Shown: one piece after another, positions 56,207 to 64,000 of the stretch
How positions within the stretch are numbered: position 1 is the first letter of the stretch
Layout: each line of letters begins with the position of its first letter
Origin: Thermomicrobiales bacterium
Lineage (GTDB): Bacteria > Chloroflexota > Chloroflexia > Thermomicrobiales > UBA6265
Reading direction: 5' to 3'
DNA length: 64,000 nt
Assembly (NCBI GenBank): GCA_041390825.1
Contig: JAWKPF010000006.1
Location: 124,001 to 188,000 of the forward strand
The notes under the pieces: model-generated
What the model saw: only the letters and a program-made list of their open reading frames with translations
Database searches by the model: none
What the model was told of the DNA's origin: nothing
Translations under genes and position numbers: made by a program

Positions 56207-56520
56207 CGTCGTCTCGACCGGAGCCCGCAGGCGGAGTGGAGAAACCGCTTGCTGCGCATGCCCACCGCTCCGGACGGGCGACCGGGCTTCGGGGGCATGC
56301 GCCGGGAGAGATTCCTCCACTTCGGTCGGAATGACGACTGCGTCGTCTCGACCGGAGCCCGCAGGCGGAGTGGAGAGACCGCTTGCTGCGCATGCCCACC
56401 GCTCCGGCTGGGCGAGCGGGCTTCGGGGGGCATGCGCCGGGGGAGATTCCTCCGCTTCGGTCGGAATGACGGGGGGGGGGGTTAGGGTCGGAATGACGGG
56501 GGGGGTGGGGGTGTGAGTGG
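56207..56520. repeat. 134-bp tandem duplication and G-tract
   Basis: Copies 56207-56340 and 56341-56470 share about 95 percent of bases; each runs from cgtcgtctcgaccggagccc to cttcggtcggaatgacg. The ends are partly inverted, so each copy can fold. An 11-base G run follows at 56471-56481, then more short G-rich pieces with ggaatgacggggg. A partial copy lies near 42205. Confidence 0.85.
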
Positions 56521-56611
56521 AATGATGGGGGTGGCAACCCGGTCTCCAGCTCGGAGATCGGGTTGCAGTGGATCACAAGGGGTTCTCACCCACGTCAGCA
56601 CACCAGCATGC

Positions 56612-56850
56612 GCTACGGCTCCAACGGCGGGAGCTGGAGTTCGAGGATGCGGTTGTTGCCTTCTTCCACGACATAGAGCGTGCCGTCTGGGCCGACGAAA
56701 AGGCCGCTGGCGTTTGTCGGCATGGGTCGATATGACGACCCGAACTAACGCGTTTCCACGCTCTATGCCTCGGCCGAACGCCGGACCGCCTTTCTTGAAA
56801 CGCTCGATGGATACCGACCCAGTCTGGTCCGGCTCGGGCAGCCCGTTACC
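56612..56850 (-). pseudogene. C-terminal remnant of an NHL/propeller protein
   Basis: Minus strand: NGLPEPDQTGSVSIERFKKG, then after a shift near 56725 PTNASGLFVGPDGTLYVVEE with GNNRILELQLPPLEP and a stop at about 56612. The last part is a classic NHL or ScyD/ScyE-type beta-propeller blade. Nothing of the N-terminal propeller remains upstream, so this is a truncated leftover. Confidence 0.6.
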
Positions 56851-56939
56851 CACCAGAACGCCGGAGTGTTTGCGCCCTCCGACGTTCCGATTTTCCTTCC
56901 GCTGCCGGTCACAGGTCGAACGACGCGTTCCTCTCGATG

Positions 56940-57623
56940 CTACCCGGACTCAAGGACTTGGCAGCCGAGCGGGTCGCTACATAACCCTGCTCCGCAGTTC
57001 GTTAACTGTTCTCTACACTGATACCCGTTGCAGCTGTAGTAGTGCCAGTCGTCTCCCACACAGTGGCCAGGAAGTCCGGCGCAGTGGCTATCGTCGGTAC
57101 AGCAGACGGCACCCTCAGAACCAATCTCACCAGGTTGGACGTCAGCCACTGCGCAACCTGTCTGATCGCCGCAGACATCGATCTCACAGTTGTGGCTGGC
57201 GTTGTTACAAACATGAGCGGTCAATGTGCACATGCCCGGAGAGCCGCATAAGTAGTACCGCCAGAGCAACGGATACTGTGCGGTTGATTCGCAATAGGTG
57301 GGAATAGCCTTGCACTCGGCGTTTGACGAACAACAGACACCAGAGGGGCCGCAGGAAACTGGCGTTTCGGTCGGGACAGGAGCCGGAGTATTGGTTGCCG
57401 GAACCGGCGTGTTCGTTGGGATACTCGAGGGTGCCATGGTGGCGGTTGGCGACGACTTGAAAAGTGATGGTCCGGAGAATCCGCGGCGGGCAGCTTCGGT
57501 GTCGCGTAGGACGGCGCCTGTCGCCGCCAGGCCGCCCAGGCCAATCAGCGACTTTAGTAGGGAACGCCGCGAGCCATTTTGCCCGAGACGTCGGGTCAGT
57601 GCGTCAAACCGCCGATCATCCAT
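56940..57623 (-). CDS. Cysteine-rich Tat-exported protein (medium member)
   Basis: 227 residues from the Met at 57623. MDDRRFDALTRRLGQNGSRR with SLLKSLIGLGGLAATGAVL is the same signal type as in the proteins at 5681 and 48148. A Pro/Thr/Ala linker (PTNTPVPATNTPAPVPTETP) precedes about 20 cysteines (CGPSGVCCSSNAEC, CCTDDSHCAGLPGHC). No LPXTG. The linker suggests a wall-spanning stalk. Function unknown. Confidence 0.8.
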   Translation of the reverse strand: MDDRRFDALTRRLGQNGSRRSLLKSLIGLGGLAATGAVLRDTEAARRGFSGPSLFKSSPTATMAPSSIPTNTPVPATNTPAPVPTETPVSCGPSGVCCSSNAECKAIPTYCESTAQYPLLWRYYLCGSPGMCTLTAHVCNNASHNCEIDVCGDQTGCAVADVQPGEIGSEGAVCCTDDSHCAGLPGHCVGDDWHYYSCNGYQCREQLTNCGAGLCSDPLGCQVLESG

Positions 57624-57794
57624 GACCTTGCCCTCCAACGAAGGCGTGCGCCGTTGTCGTTCTTATCGGTTCGGTTCATCTGAGCATATCAGCGGGTAGA
57701 TGCTAATACAATCAACATCACTTGCATTTCCGCTCCGCCCCACTGATGGCTGATCACAACTTTTTCTCATGGCAACCGGACAGAAGGCATGTTG

Positions 57795-57824
57795 CGCACC
57801 AGCGACGACATCGTCGCTGGTGCG
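57795..57824 (-). terminator. Hairpin after the LLM gene
   Basis: Bases 57795-57808 and 57811-57824 are exact reverse complements, 46 bases after the minus-strand LLM stop. No T-run; likely 3' hairpin. Confidence 0.5.
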
Positions 57825-57869
57825 GTTGGCCATCATTCACGTCCGGTGCTGATTCGGACGCTTTTCGCT

Positions 57870-58778
57870 TCAGCAGCGCCGGGAACCGACGTGTTCTCGG
57901 ACCTCCGGAAGGATCTCCGTGGCGATGCGTCGCAGGAGCGCGGGATCCGGCGGGACGCCGAAGAGGAAGGTGTCGAAGCCGATTTCGGTCGCGAGGTGCG
58001 TGAGGAACCCGATCCAGGCCTCGGACGAACCTGAGAATTCGCTGCTGGTTTCGTCGATGGGAGCGGGTGGGGTATCGGTGAAGCCGCCCCAGATGTTGTA
58101 GGCGCGGCGGATGGAGGCCGGATTGCGGTCGGCGGCGATGGCGGCGCGGTCGATCGTCGCCATCGCGTCGCGCGCGGCGGCGGGCGGGACATAGCCGAGC
58201 GAGGGCACCCAGCCATCGGCCTTGCGGCCGGTGAGCGCGAGGGCGCGCGGCCCCACGACCCCGAGCCAGATGCCGATCCGGTGGGCGGGCGCCGGACCCG
58301 GCCGCCAGCCATGGATCTGATAAATCTCCCCGTCATAGTCAACGGACCGAGCGCCGTCGAAGGCAGCGCGCAGGATGTCGATAGCCTCGTCCATGGAGGC
58401 GTAGGCCTCACCGGGTGTGCGGCGCGGGCCGCCCATCGCTTCGATGGCGTCCCAGAACGCGCCGGCGCCGAGTCCCAGCTCGAAACGGCCATTGCCGAGC
58501 AGATCGAGCGTGACCGCCTGATTGGCGAGCATGGTGGGCGGCCGCAGCGAGAGCGTGGCGACATCGGGAACGAATCGCACTCGCTCGGTGCGGGCAAGCC
58601 CCATCCCGATCAGAGTCATCGCGTCGAGTTGTTGCCGGTTGTAGGGGTGGTCCTGAATAGCGATCCAGTCGAAACCCAGCTCGTCGATCAACTCGATGGT
58701 GGCGAGGATGGAGGCGGACTGGGCCGCAGCGGGTTCGAGAAAGATGCCGAATTCGATCGGGCGGCCGTAGTCGGGCAT
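57870..58778 (-). CDS. LLM-class flavin-dependent oxidoreductase
   Basis: 302 residues. IEFGIFLEPAAAQ, ELGFDWIAIQDHPYNRQQLD, RVRFVPDVATLSLRPPTMLA, GRFELGLGAGAFW and WLGVVGPRALALTGRKADGW are the ordered blocks of the luciferase-like monooxygenase family using F420 or FMN. Cytoplasmic; substrate unknown. It stands just downstream of the small DUF protein on the same strand. Confidence 0.88.
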   Translation of the reverse strand: MPDYGRPIEFGIFLEPAAAQSASILATIELIDELGFDWIAIQDHPYNRQQLDAMTLIGMGLARTERVRFVPDVATLSLRPPTMLANQAVTLDLLGNGRFELGLGAGAFWDAIEAMGGPRRTPGEAYASMDEAIDILRAAFDGARSVDYDGEIYQIHGWRPGPAPAHRIGIWLGVVGPRALALTGRKADGWVPSLGYVPPAAARDAMATIDRAAIAADRNPASIRRAYNIWGGFTDTPPAPIDETSSEFSGSSEAWIGFLTHLATEIGFDTFLFGVPPDPALLRRIATEILPEVREHVGSRRC

Positions 58779-58792
58779 GGGAGCACCACCTT

Positions 58793-59098
58793 CTACGCGT
58801 TTCCGGCGCGCGCCTGGGCCAGGAGCGCGGCGGTTTCGGCACTCATCTCGTAGCCGGTTTGGCCTTCGGTCCAGGGACGCTCGAGTCCGAGCGCGGCCGC
58901 GGTCTCACCGATGGAATAGGCAGCCAGCGCCACATCCTTGTGCTGCGGAAACTGCAACGCGGCCTGCAATGCTTCAGCGTTCATTCTCGTGCCCGGATGG
59001 TCGATGAGATAGTCGAGCAGCTCGCGCGGTTGGCCCGGAGTGACGAGCCCGTAGAACTCGGTTGCGAGGGTTGGTTTGTCTTGCAGGGTCTCGGCCAT
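58793..59098 (-). CDS. Small conserved protein (DUF6416-like)
   Basis: 101 residues. LATEFYGLVTPGQPRELLDY, NAEALQAALQFPQHKDVALA and RPWTEGQTGYEMSAETAALL suggest a small winged-helix-like protein family common in actinobacteria and chloroflexi. The ATG overlaps the stop of the PIN gene (ATGA), so it belongs to the toxin-antitoxin operon. Confidence 0.65.
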   Translation of the reverse strand: MAETLQDKPTLATEFYGLVTPGQPRELLDYLIDHPGTRMNAEALQAALQFPQHKDVALAAYSIGETAAALGLERPWTEGQTGYEMSAETAALLAQARAGNA

Positions 59099-59574
59099 CA
59101 ATGCATTTCCTCTTGCTGCTGTTCGCGCGCGACATCGTCGAGGTGAATGTACTGAATTCCGAGCGGTTTGTTTTGCCAGGCGCGGTCGTTGCCGACAATG
59201 GCGATCGCTCCGGCGAGACGGGCAGTGGCAATGATGGCAGCATCTGGGAACTTGAGGCGGGTTTCCACCCGAACGAGCGCTGTTTCGACGATCTGTTCTG
59301 CACCAAACGGAATGACCAGGAAATTGGGGTCCGCCTGAAGGGACAGCGCGACCGAATCCAGGAACGATCGTTCCACAAACCGAGCCGTGCGAACAATTGA
59401 CTCGGATATGACGATCGCTGACAAGACGAGCCTCACCTTGTTGCTGGTGAACTTCGCGACAAGCGGGCCCAGAGGTTGCTCGTCTGTGAGAAATGCGATG
59501 AGCGCCGAACTGTCCAGCGCAACTGGCACACCCAGTTGCGCCGCTGTGGCACAAACGGAATCGAGTCTGGTCAA
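59098..59574 (-). CDS. PIN-domain VapC-like toxin
   Basis: 158 residues. VALDSSALIAFLTDE (first Asp), VLSAIVISESIVR (Glu), LKFPDAAIIATARLAGAIAI and VGNDRAW (later Asp residues) form the PIN active site for Mg-dependent RNA cleavage. It overlaps the AbrB-type gene upstream by ATGA and the small protein downstream, a tight three-gene operon. The N-terminal 15 residues before the PIN strand are longer than usual. Confidence 0.85.
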   Translation of the reverse strand: MTRLDSVCATAAQLGVPVALDSSALIAFLTDEQPLGPLVAKFTSNKVRLVLSAIVISESIVRTARFVERSFLDSVALSLQADPNFLVIPFGAEQIVETALVRVETRLKFPDAAIIATARLAGAIAIVGNDRAWQNKPLGIQYIHLDDVAREQQQEEMH

Positions 59575-59909
59575 CCAGCCGTGCTCTTTTCCACTGGAGG
59601 CTCAACCGGATCCTCGAAGTCATCCCATTCGTCCCGCAACTCTCTGATGTGCTGCTGGATATCCTCCCAGTCCTTGAAGAACGGTCGCAGGATTCCACGA
59701 AGCTCCTCGAGCGTATAGATTCGCGGCTCTCGAGCGGGCCGAAGTTGGACCGTGCCGTCTCGGATTTCGAGTTCGACCGTATCTCCCACTTCGATGCCAA
59801 GCGTGCGACAGAGCTCCGCCGGGAGGGTGATGGCATGGCGGCCGGTGACCTTGGCGCGGTAGATCTTGCCGGACGTGCGTTGTTCAGATTTGGGTTTCGT
59901 TGCGGTCAT
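59571..59909 (-). CDS. AbrB/MazE-type antitoxin
   Basis: 112 residues from the Met at 59909, preceded by GGAGAAG. YRAKVTGRHAITLPAELCRT with LGIEVGDTVELEIRDG is a swapped-hairpin AbrB domain. The C-terminal helix-rich acidic part (RGILRPFFKDWEDIQQHIRE) likely binds the PIN toxin encoded next to it. Expected to repress its own operon. Confidence 0.85.
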   Translation of the reverse strand: MTATKPKSEQRTSGKIYRAKVTGRHAITLPAELCRTLGIEVGDTVELEIRDGTVQLRPAREPRIYTLEELRGILRPFFKDWEDIQQHIRELRDEWDDFEDPVEPPVEKSTAG

Positions 59910-59998
59910 CGTTCTTCTCCGGTTCGCAGCGTGCACCGATAGTACGCCGCGCCGCCGGAGCTTTCAATGAACGCTTCACTGAAGACCAGGGCGAGCGC

Positions 59999-60772
59999 CT
60001 AGAACTCGGGAAGATAGGTGTCGTGCGCGCCGTCGACGAGCAGGGTCTGTCCAGTGGTGAAACCGGATTCCGGCAAGCAGAAGAAGAGCACCGCGGCGGC
60101 GATATCGTCTGCCTTGCCGATGCGGCCGAGAGGAATCATCCTGGCGCCGCGCTCCCACCAGTCGGCAGGAGGCGATCCGGGACGGTCGCCGATGTTTCCG
60201 GGGGAAACGCAATTCACGCTGATGCCGTAGGGACCGAGCTCGTACGCCATGTTGCGGGTCATGACCTCGACCGCGCCCTTGGCAGCGTCGTAGACGAGCG
60301 CATCGGTGTGGCAGGCGCGCGCGCCGATGGTGCTGATGTTGACGATGCGCCCGTGGATGCCTTTCTCGATCATGTTCCTGGCGATGTGTTGGTTGAGCAC
60401 GAAGGGCGAGCGCCAGTTGACATTGAGCTGCTCGTCGAACTGCTCCGCCGACACCTCCCAGAAGGACTGGCGAATGCTCATACCGGCGTTGTTGACCAGA
60501 ATGTCGAGGCTTGGCGCATACGCCAGCGTTTCGATCGCCAGCCGCTCGGTGTCGGACATGATGGCCAGATCGGCAGGGATGCCATGGGCCTCGCTGCCAA
60601 TGTCACGAATCGCCTGCACAGAGGCATCGACGGCATGCTGCTCGCGGCCGGAGACGATGATGTTGGCGCCTTCGCGGGCCAACCACTCGGCGATCGTGCG
60701 GCCAAGACCGCGGGTGCTGCCGGTGACCAGCGCGGTCTTGCCTTCGAGCCGTCGGGGGTTACTGGTTGTCAT
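59999..60772 (-). CDS. SDR-family oxidoreductase (FabG-like)
   Basis: 257 residues. NAD(P)-binding TGSTRGLGRTIAE near the N-terminus, DILVNNAGMSIRQ, catalytic Ser in IVNISTIGA, Tyr-x3-Lys in LVYDAAKGAVEV, and VNCVSPGNIGDRPG. Acts on alcohols or ketones in the cytoplasm; the family cannot be assigned a substrate. Its ATG lies 14 bases inside the end of the Uma2 gene upstream. Confidence 0.9.
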   Translation of the reverse strand: MTTSNPRRLEGKTALVTGSTRGLGRTIAEWLAREGANIIVSGREQHAVDASVQAIRDIGSEAHGIPADLAIMSDTERLAIETLAYAPSLDILVNNAGMSIRQSFWEVSAEQFDEQLNVNWRSPFVLNQHIARNMIEKGIHGRIVNISTIGARACHTDALVYDAAKGAVEVMTRNMAYELGPYGISVNCVSPGNIGDRPGSPPADWWERGARMIPLGRIGKADDIAAAVLFFCLPESGFTTGQTLLVDGAHDTYLPEF

Positions 60773-61406
60773 CGGTGGATTGGAATTCCTCTCCGTGTAC
60801 GTCGCCTGCCGCCGGTGTCTCTGGGAAGATCAGCGCGAGATCGAGCTCGAAACCCTCGAGGAGGGGCGATCGCAGCGTGTCGTCGCGGCCGAAACCGTCC
60901 AGCAACACGTATACACCGTCTTCGAGCCGCTGGATGCTCACCATCTCTTCGATCGGATCGACGATCCAGTATTCCCGTACGCCGTAGTGCTCATAGAGTT
61001 TCGACTTGCGGAGATAGTCCATGCGGGTCGACGACGGAGAGACGATTTCGATGACAAGGTCGGGCGCTCCCACGATTCCGTGTTGTTGCACGATGTCTGC
61101 CCGCTCGTTCAGCACAACCAGCAGGTCCGGTTGAACAACATCCCTTGCTGAAAGATGAACATCCATGGGAGCGGCGAATGCTTCACCGCTCGTTGTCACC
61201 ATGAGGAAGGCACTGAGCGCGCTCCCGAGCTTCATAGAGATGCGCTGATGCGCGGTGTTCGGCGAAGGCGACACGAAGAGTTGTCCTCCAATCAGCTCAT
61301 AGCGGTTGCCATCGTCGGGGAGCGATTCGAGATCGCTGGCCGTCAGCGGACGCGCGAGCCCGCGAAGGGTCTCGAGCGCATCGGGATAGTTGGTTGCCGT
61401 AACCAT
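60759..61406 (-). CDS. Uma2-family restriction-endonuclease-like protein (copy 1)
   Basis: 215 residues. NRYELIGGQLFVSPSPNTAH, VVQPDLLVVLNERADIVQ, DLVIEIVSPSSTRMDYLRK with KLYEHYGVREYWIVDP is the Uma2 (DUF820) PD-(D/E)xK core: Asp in QPDLL, Glu-Ile-Val, Lys in the following helix. Role unknown; the family is abundant in cyanobacteria and chloroflexi. A close paralogue follows at 61427. Confidence 0.88.
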   Translation of the reverse strand: MVTATNYPDALETLRGLARPLTASDLESLPDDGNRYELIGGQLFVSPSPNTAHQRISMKLGSALSAFLMVTTSGEAFAAPMDVHLSARDVVQPDLLVVLNERADIVQQHGIVGAPDLVIEIVSPSSTRMDYLRKSKLYEHYGVREYWIVDPIEEMVSIQRLEDGVYVLLDGFGRDDTLRSPLLEGFELDLALIFPETPAAGDVHGEEFQSTDDNQ

Positions 61407-61426
61407 GGTAGTTGCTCGATTCTGCG

Positions 61427-62068
61427 TTACTCGTCAGTCTCACCAGGCAGTTCCACAGAACGCGCTGGCGGCGTATCCGGGAAAATGGTATCGAGGTCAA
61501 GTACGAATCCCTGGAGCACGACTGAGTACAAATCCGCGCTGCGCTTCAAGGTCGCGGAGGGAGCGAAACGATCGCCGTCGAGACCATAGACGGTCACCGT
61601 TTCGGCCATTGGGTCGACGATCCAATACTCCTGGACACCGCTGCTGGCGTAAAGCGCGGCCTTGTCCACGCGATCCGTCGTTTTCGACGATGGCGAAAGG
61701 ATCTCGACGACCAGATTCGGCGGTCCAACGATACCGTGTTCCTGAACGATCTCCTTCCTGTCGTCGAGCACCACGAGAAGATCGGGCTGGACCACGTCGT
61801 AAAACGAAAGCCGGACGTCTAGCGGTGCGACATAAATCCTTCCTGACTGCTGACTCGCGAGATAGCTGCGGAGCGCGCTCGCGAGTTCCAGCAAGACGTG
61901 CTGATGCCGCGTCGACGGTGAAGGAGACACGATGAGCTGTCCTCCAATGATCTCGTAGCGGTTTCGATCATCTGGGAACGACCGGAGATCGTCGGCATCG
62001 AGCGGGCGCTGAAGCGCGATCTCGCGAAATGCTTCGGGGATGAGATCGGGTTGCGTTGCTGTCACCAT
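61427..62068 (-). CDS. Uma2-family restriction-endonuclease-like protein (copy 2)
   Basis: 213 residues, about half identical to copy 1: NRYEIIGGQLIVSPSPSTRH, VVQPDLLVVLDDRKEIVQEH, NLVVEILSPSSKTTDRVDKA, GVQEYWIVDPMAE. All PD-(D/E)xK residues are kept. The 20-base gap to copy 1 and same strand suggest a tandem duplication transcribed as one unit. Confidence 0.88.
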   Translation of the reverse strand: MVTATQPDLIPEAFREIALQRPLDADDLRSFPDDRNRYEIIGGQLIVSPSPSTRHQHVLLELASALRSYLASQQSGRIYVAPLDVRLSFYDVVQPDLLVVLDDRKEIVQEHGIVGPPNLVVEILSPSSKTTDRVDKAALYASSGVQEYWIVDPMAETVTVYGLDGDRFAPSATLKRSADLYSVVLQGFVLDLDTIFPDTPPARSVELPGETDE

Positions 62069-62487
62069 GGCCGTGTTGCCTTTCCGGATGCGAATGGATC
62101 GATTCTATACCGCTTGCGTGGACGAATGCCGCCGCATAAGATGGAAGAACTTGGCGGCTGGGCCGCCTGTTCCGCTGGGGTCGACCCAGCCTAGATTGGC
62201 CGGTGCGCTATGACGAATTCGATCCTTGTTCGATGCCCGGGGCTGGGGGAGTAACCAGACCACCTTCGACGAATCGCTTCGTTTTCGCAGAAGTCCTTCC
62301 TCCCCCTCGAGCTGTGAACGACGTTTCACCGCTCACATCTGGCGCGCTCCGCGCTGGTTTGCCCCTGATGCCACGTTTCCCTTCGATATTGGATTGCCAG
62401 GCACGCGCTCGGTGGAGAGGTGCGGTGGCAACGGCGATGGTGTTTATGTTCCATGGGCCGTGCGGCCAGGAACTGGAGTGAATCGAA
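62069..62487. other. 419-base gap without a recognisable gene
   Basis: Chance frames only. It is shared by the divergent Uma2 and RNHCP genes and should contain both promoters. No strong box found. Confidence 0.5.
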
Positions 62488-62979
62488 TTGGCCAAGTCTT
62501 CGAATCGAAACCAGTGGGATTTCGACGACGAATACGATGACGATGTACGACCCCAGCGTGGAAAATCGGGGCGCGGGAAACAGGGAAAGGTCTATCGCGC
62601 GCCATCGTTGCGGCAGACCGAACTGGAAGAGTTCAAATGCGGTCATTGCAAGACGTTCGTGGGCCCGCCCATCAGCGGCGGCCGGCAACGCAACCATTGC
62701 CCGCTCTGTCTTTACTCGAAGCATGTCGATCACACGCCGGGTGACCGGAAGAACGAGTGCCGCAGCCTGATGAAACCGATCGGCACCGCGTTCCGGCGCA
62801 ACGGGGAGCAGGTGATCGTGCATGAATGCCTGGGGTGTGGCGAGGTGCGCTATTGCCGGGTAGCGGCGGACGATCACATGATTCTGTGCGCTGAGCTGCC
62901 TGTGCTCGATCTACCCAGCCGGGAGCAGGCAGATTCCCTGGACGAATACATTGCCCAGGGACCGAGTCCCTCCGCGTGA
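62488..62979 (+). CDS. RNHCP-domain zinc-binding protein
   Basis: 163 residues from a TTG at 62488 (GGAG about ten bases before). An acidic, Arg-rich lead-in (WDFDDEYDDDVRPQRG) precedes EFKCGHCKTFVG, the family-defining RQRNHCPLCLYSKHVDHTP and HECLGCGEVRYCRVAADD, giving three Cys/His pairs for zinc. Function of the family is unknown. Start codon uncertain. Confidence 0.82.
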   Translation: MAKSSNRNQWDFDDEYDDDVRPQRGKSGRGKQGKVYRAPSLRQTELEEFKCGHCKTFVGPPISGGRQRNHCPLCLYSKHVDHTPGDRKNECRSLMKPIGTAFRRNGEQVIVHECLGCGEVRYCRVAADDHMILCAELPVLDLPSREQADSLDEYIAQGPSPSA

Positions 62980-63151
62980 TCCCACCGTTGAAACGCTGGG
63001 CTAAACCCCTTGGCGATCCCCCGGATTCCAGCTGAAAAGCATCAAACATGCCGGGTTAGCGTGATTCGCGCGAACGAGCTGTCTGCCGCTGTCGCATGTG
63101 GGCAGCTCGTTCGGCGATCCTTGCACCCGGTCCTCTTCGTCCGGGGTTGTC

Positions 63152-64000
63152 TTACCCGGTGCGTTTGCGGAAGAGCCGGTCGATCCCCATCGCCGCCATA
63201 TAGGCCGGGGTGGCCATCTCGTAGCTGGCGAGCACCTCGGGATCGGGTGAATCGAGATCGTTCGCCATCTTCGCAGTCAACGCTTGCGTCACCTGTGGTT
63301 GACCAGCGCCACGCTCGAACAGCTCGAACCCCAGACCGACGAATCCCTCGACTTCGGGCATGACGCGGCTGAGGTGATAGCCGGGATCGTAGACCGGTCC
63401 GAAGTGGGTCAAGCAGAGGCGTTTGGCTCCCAGCGCTTCCATACGGGCGACGCTGTTGGCCCAGGCGCCGGGATCGAGATCCGGGGGCGGGGTCGGCGCG
63501 CAAACGTAGGTGTGATCTGGCATGCGCACTCCGCCCACATCGCCCGTGAAGAGGGTGCCGGCCGCCTTATCCCAAAAGGCCACATGGTGCCAGGCATGCC
63601 CGGGGGTGAAGATGACCTGGAGATTGCGGCCCGCGACGCGCATGATCTCCTCGTCTTCGAAGGCGACCACCTGCTGCTCGGGAATGGGCGCGAACTCGCC
63701 CCACAGCGGGCCCATCTGATCGCCATAGATGCGGGTAGCGCTATTGATGAGCTTGGTGGGATCGACGAGATGCGGCGCGCCGAAGGGATGGACATGCACG
63801 GTGAGGCCGGGATTCTCCCGGGCGAGCAAGCCAGCCGCGCCCGCATGATCGAGATGAATATGCGTGACGAGCACACGGGTGAGGTCCTTGACCGTGAACC
63901 CGATCCGGCGCATCGCGCTGCGCAGGTTCTCGATGGTGGAGCCAGGGCCGGTCTCGATCAGCACCAGTTCATCGTTACTGACGAGCAGATAGGCGGCCAC
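63152..64000 (-). CDS. MBL-fold metallo-hydrolase, N-terminus cut by window edge
   Basis: 282 codons seen; the frame is open at base 64000, so the start is probably outside. Zinc-site motifs: LVTHIHLDHAGAAGLLARE (HxHxDH), IFTPGHAWHHVAFWD, LFTGDVGGVRM and LCLTHFGPVYDPG. It resembles the glyoxalase II-like group of cytoplasmic hydrolases. The C-terminal helix (QPQVTQALTAKMANDL) is common to the subgroup. Confidence 0.88.
   Translation of the reverse strand: MAAYLLVSNDELVLIETGPGSTIENLRSAMRRIGFTVKDLTRVLVTHIHLDHAGAAGLLARENPGLTVHVHPFGAPHLVDPTKLINSATRIYGDQMGPLWGEFAPIPEQQVVAFEDEEIMRVAGRNLQVIFTPGHAWHHVAFWDKAAGTLFTGDVGGVRMPDHTYVCAPTPPPDLDPGAWANSVARMEALGAKRLCLTHFGPVYDPGYHLSRVMPEVEGFVGLGFELFERGAGQPQVTQALTAKMANDLDSPDPEVLASYEMATPAYMAAMGIDRLFRKRTG

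Overview
The window looks like a piece of a GC-rich chromosome from the Chloroflexota, probably Thermomicrobia/Thermomicrobiales. This is inference from gene style: Tat-exported proteins starting with RFDxLTRxL...SRR, secreted two-domain cupredoxins, an XRE/NB-ARC/TPR regulator, Uma2 nucleases, LLM flavin oxidoreductases, and many dispersed hairpin repeats of the type gtcatcctgagcgaag. No rRNA, tRNA, CRISPR array, phage or intact insertion sequence was seen.

Layout. 0-11.2 kb: a Vps62-like exported protein cut by the left edge, a SAM methyltransferase, a molybdopterin formate-dehydrogenase-like oxidoreductase (one frameshift) with its sulfurtransferase FdhD, a very cysteine-rich LPXTG surface protein (about 126 Cys), a secreted cupredoxin, a SnoaL-like protein, a PHP phosphoesterase and a MazEF-like pair. 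11.7-24.4 kb: nearly 13 kb of decayed genes (DrrAB-like exporter, TetR, cupredoxin, DppABC importer, FGGY kinase, rhamnulokinase, cupin-like membrane protein), all recognisable but broken by many small indels. 24.6-42.2 kb: mostly intact accessory genes: the NB-ARC regulator, a copper P-type ATPase behind a CsoR-type operator, secreted proteins, an aldo/keto reductase, a secretory-lipase-type hydrolase, a DsbA-VKOR disulfide-forming pair, and an ECF sigma factor overlapping a membrane anti-sigma-like protein with a PQQ/NHL propeller sensor region. 42.5-48.1 kb: wreckage of a type I restriction-modification locus (HsdM-HsdS fusion, three hsdR 5' fragments), an ImmA/IrrE peptidase and a Schlafen/AlbA-type regulator, partly in lower-GC sequence. 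48.1-57.7 kb: two more Cys-rich Tat proteins, an SOS-box promoter, a broken toxin-antitoxin pair, a frameshifted LLM oxidoreductase, two cupins, a nitrilase, an SH3b wall-type protein, an MFS transporter and tandem repeats. 57.8-64 kb: a minus-strand run (LLM oxidoreductase, small DUF protein, VapC/AbrB-type pair, SDR, two Uma2 genes), an RNHCP protein and an MBL hydrolase cut by the right edge.

How it fits together. Three paralogous Cys-rich exported proteins, the DsbA-VKOR pair and a sortase-type anchor suggest a disulfide-stabilised cell surface. FdhD is needed to activate the formate-dehydrogenase-like enzyme upstream of it. The copper ATPase has its own CsoR-type switch. The restriction and import regions are remnants, and the dominance of indels over substitutions there leaves recent gene loss or sequence error both possible.
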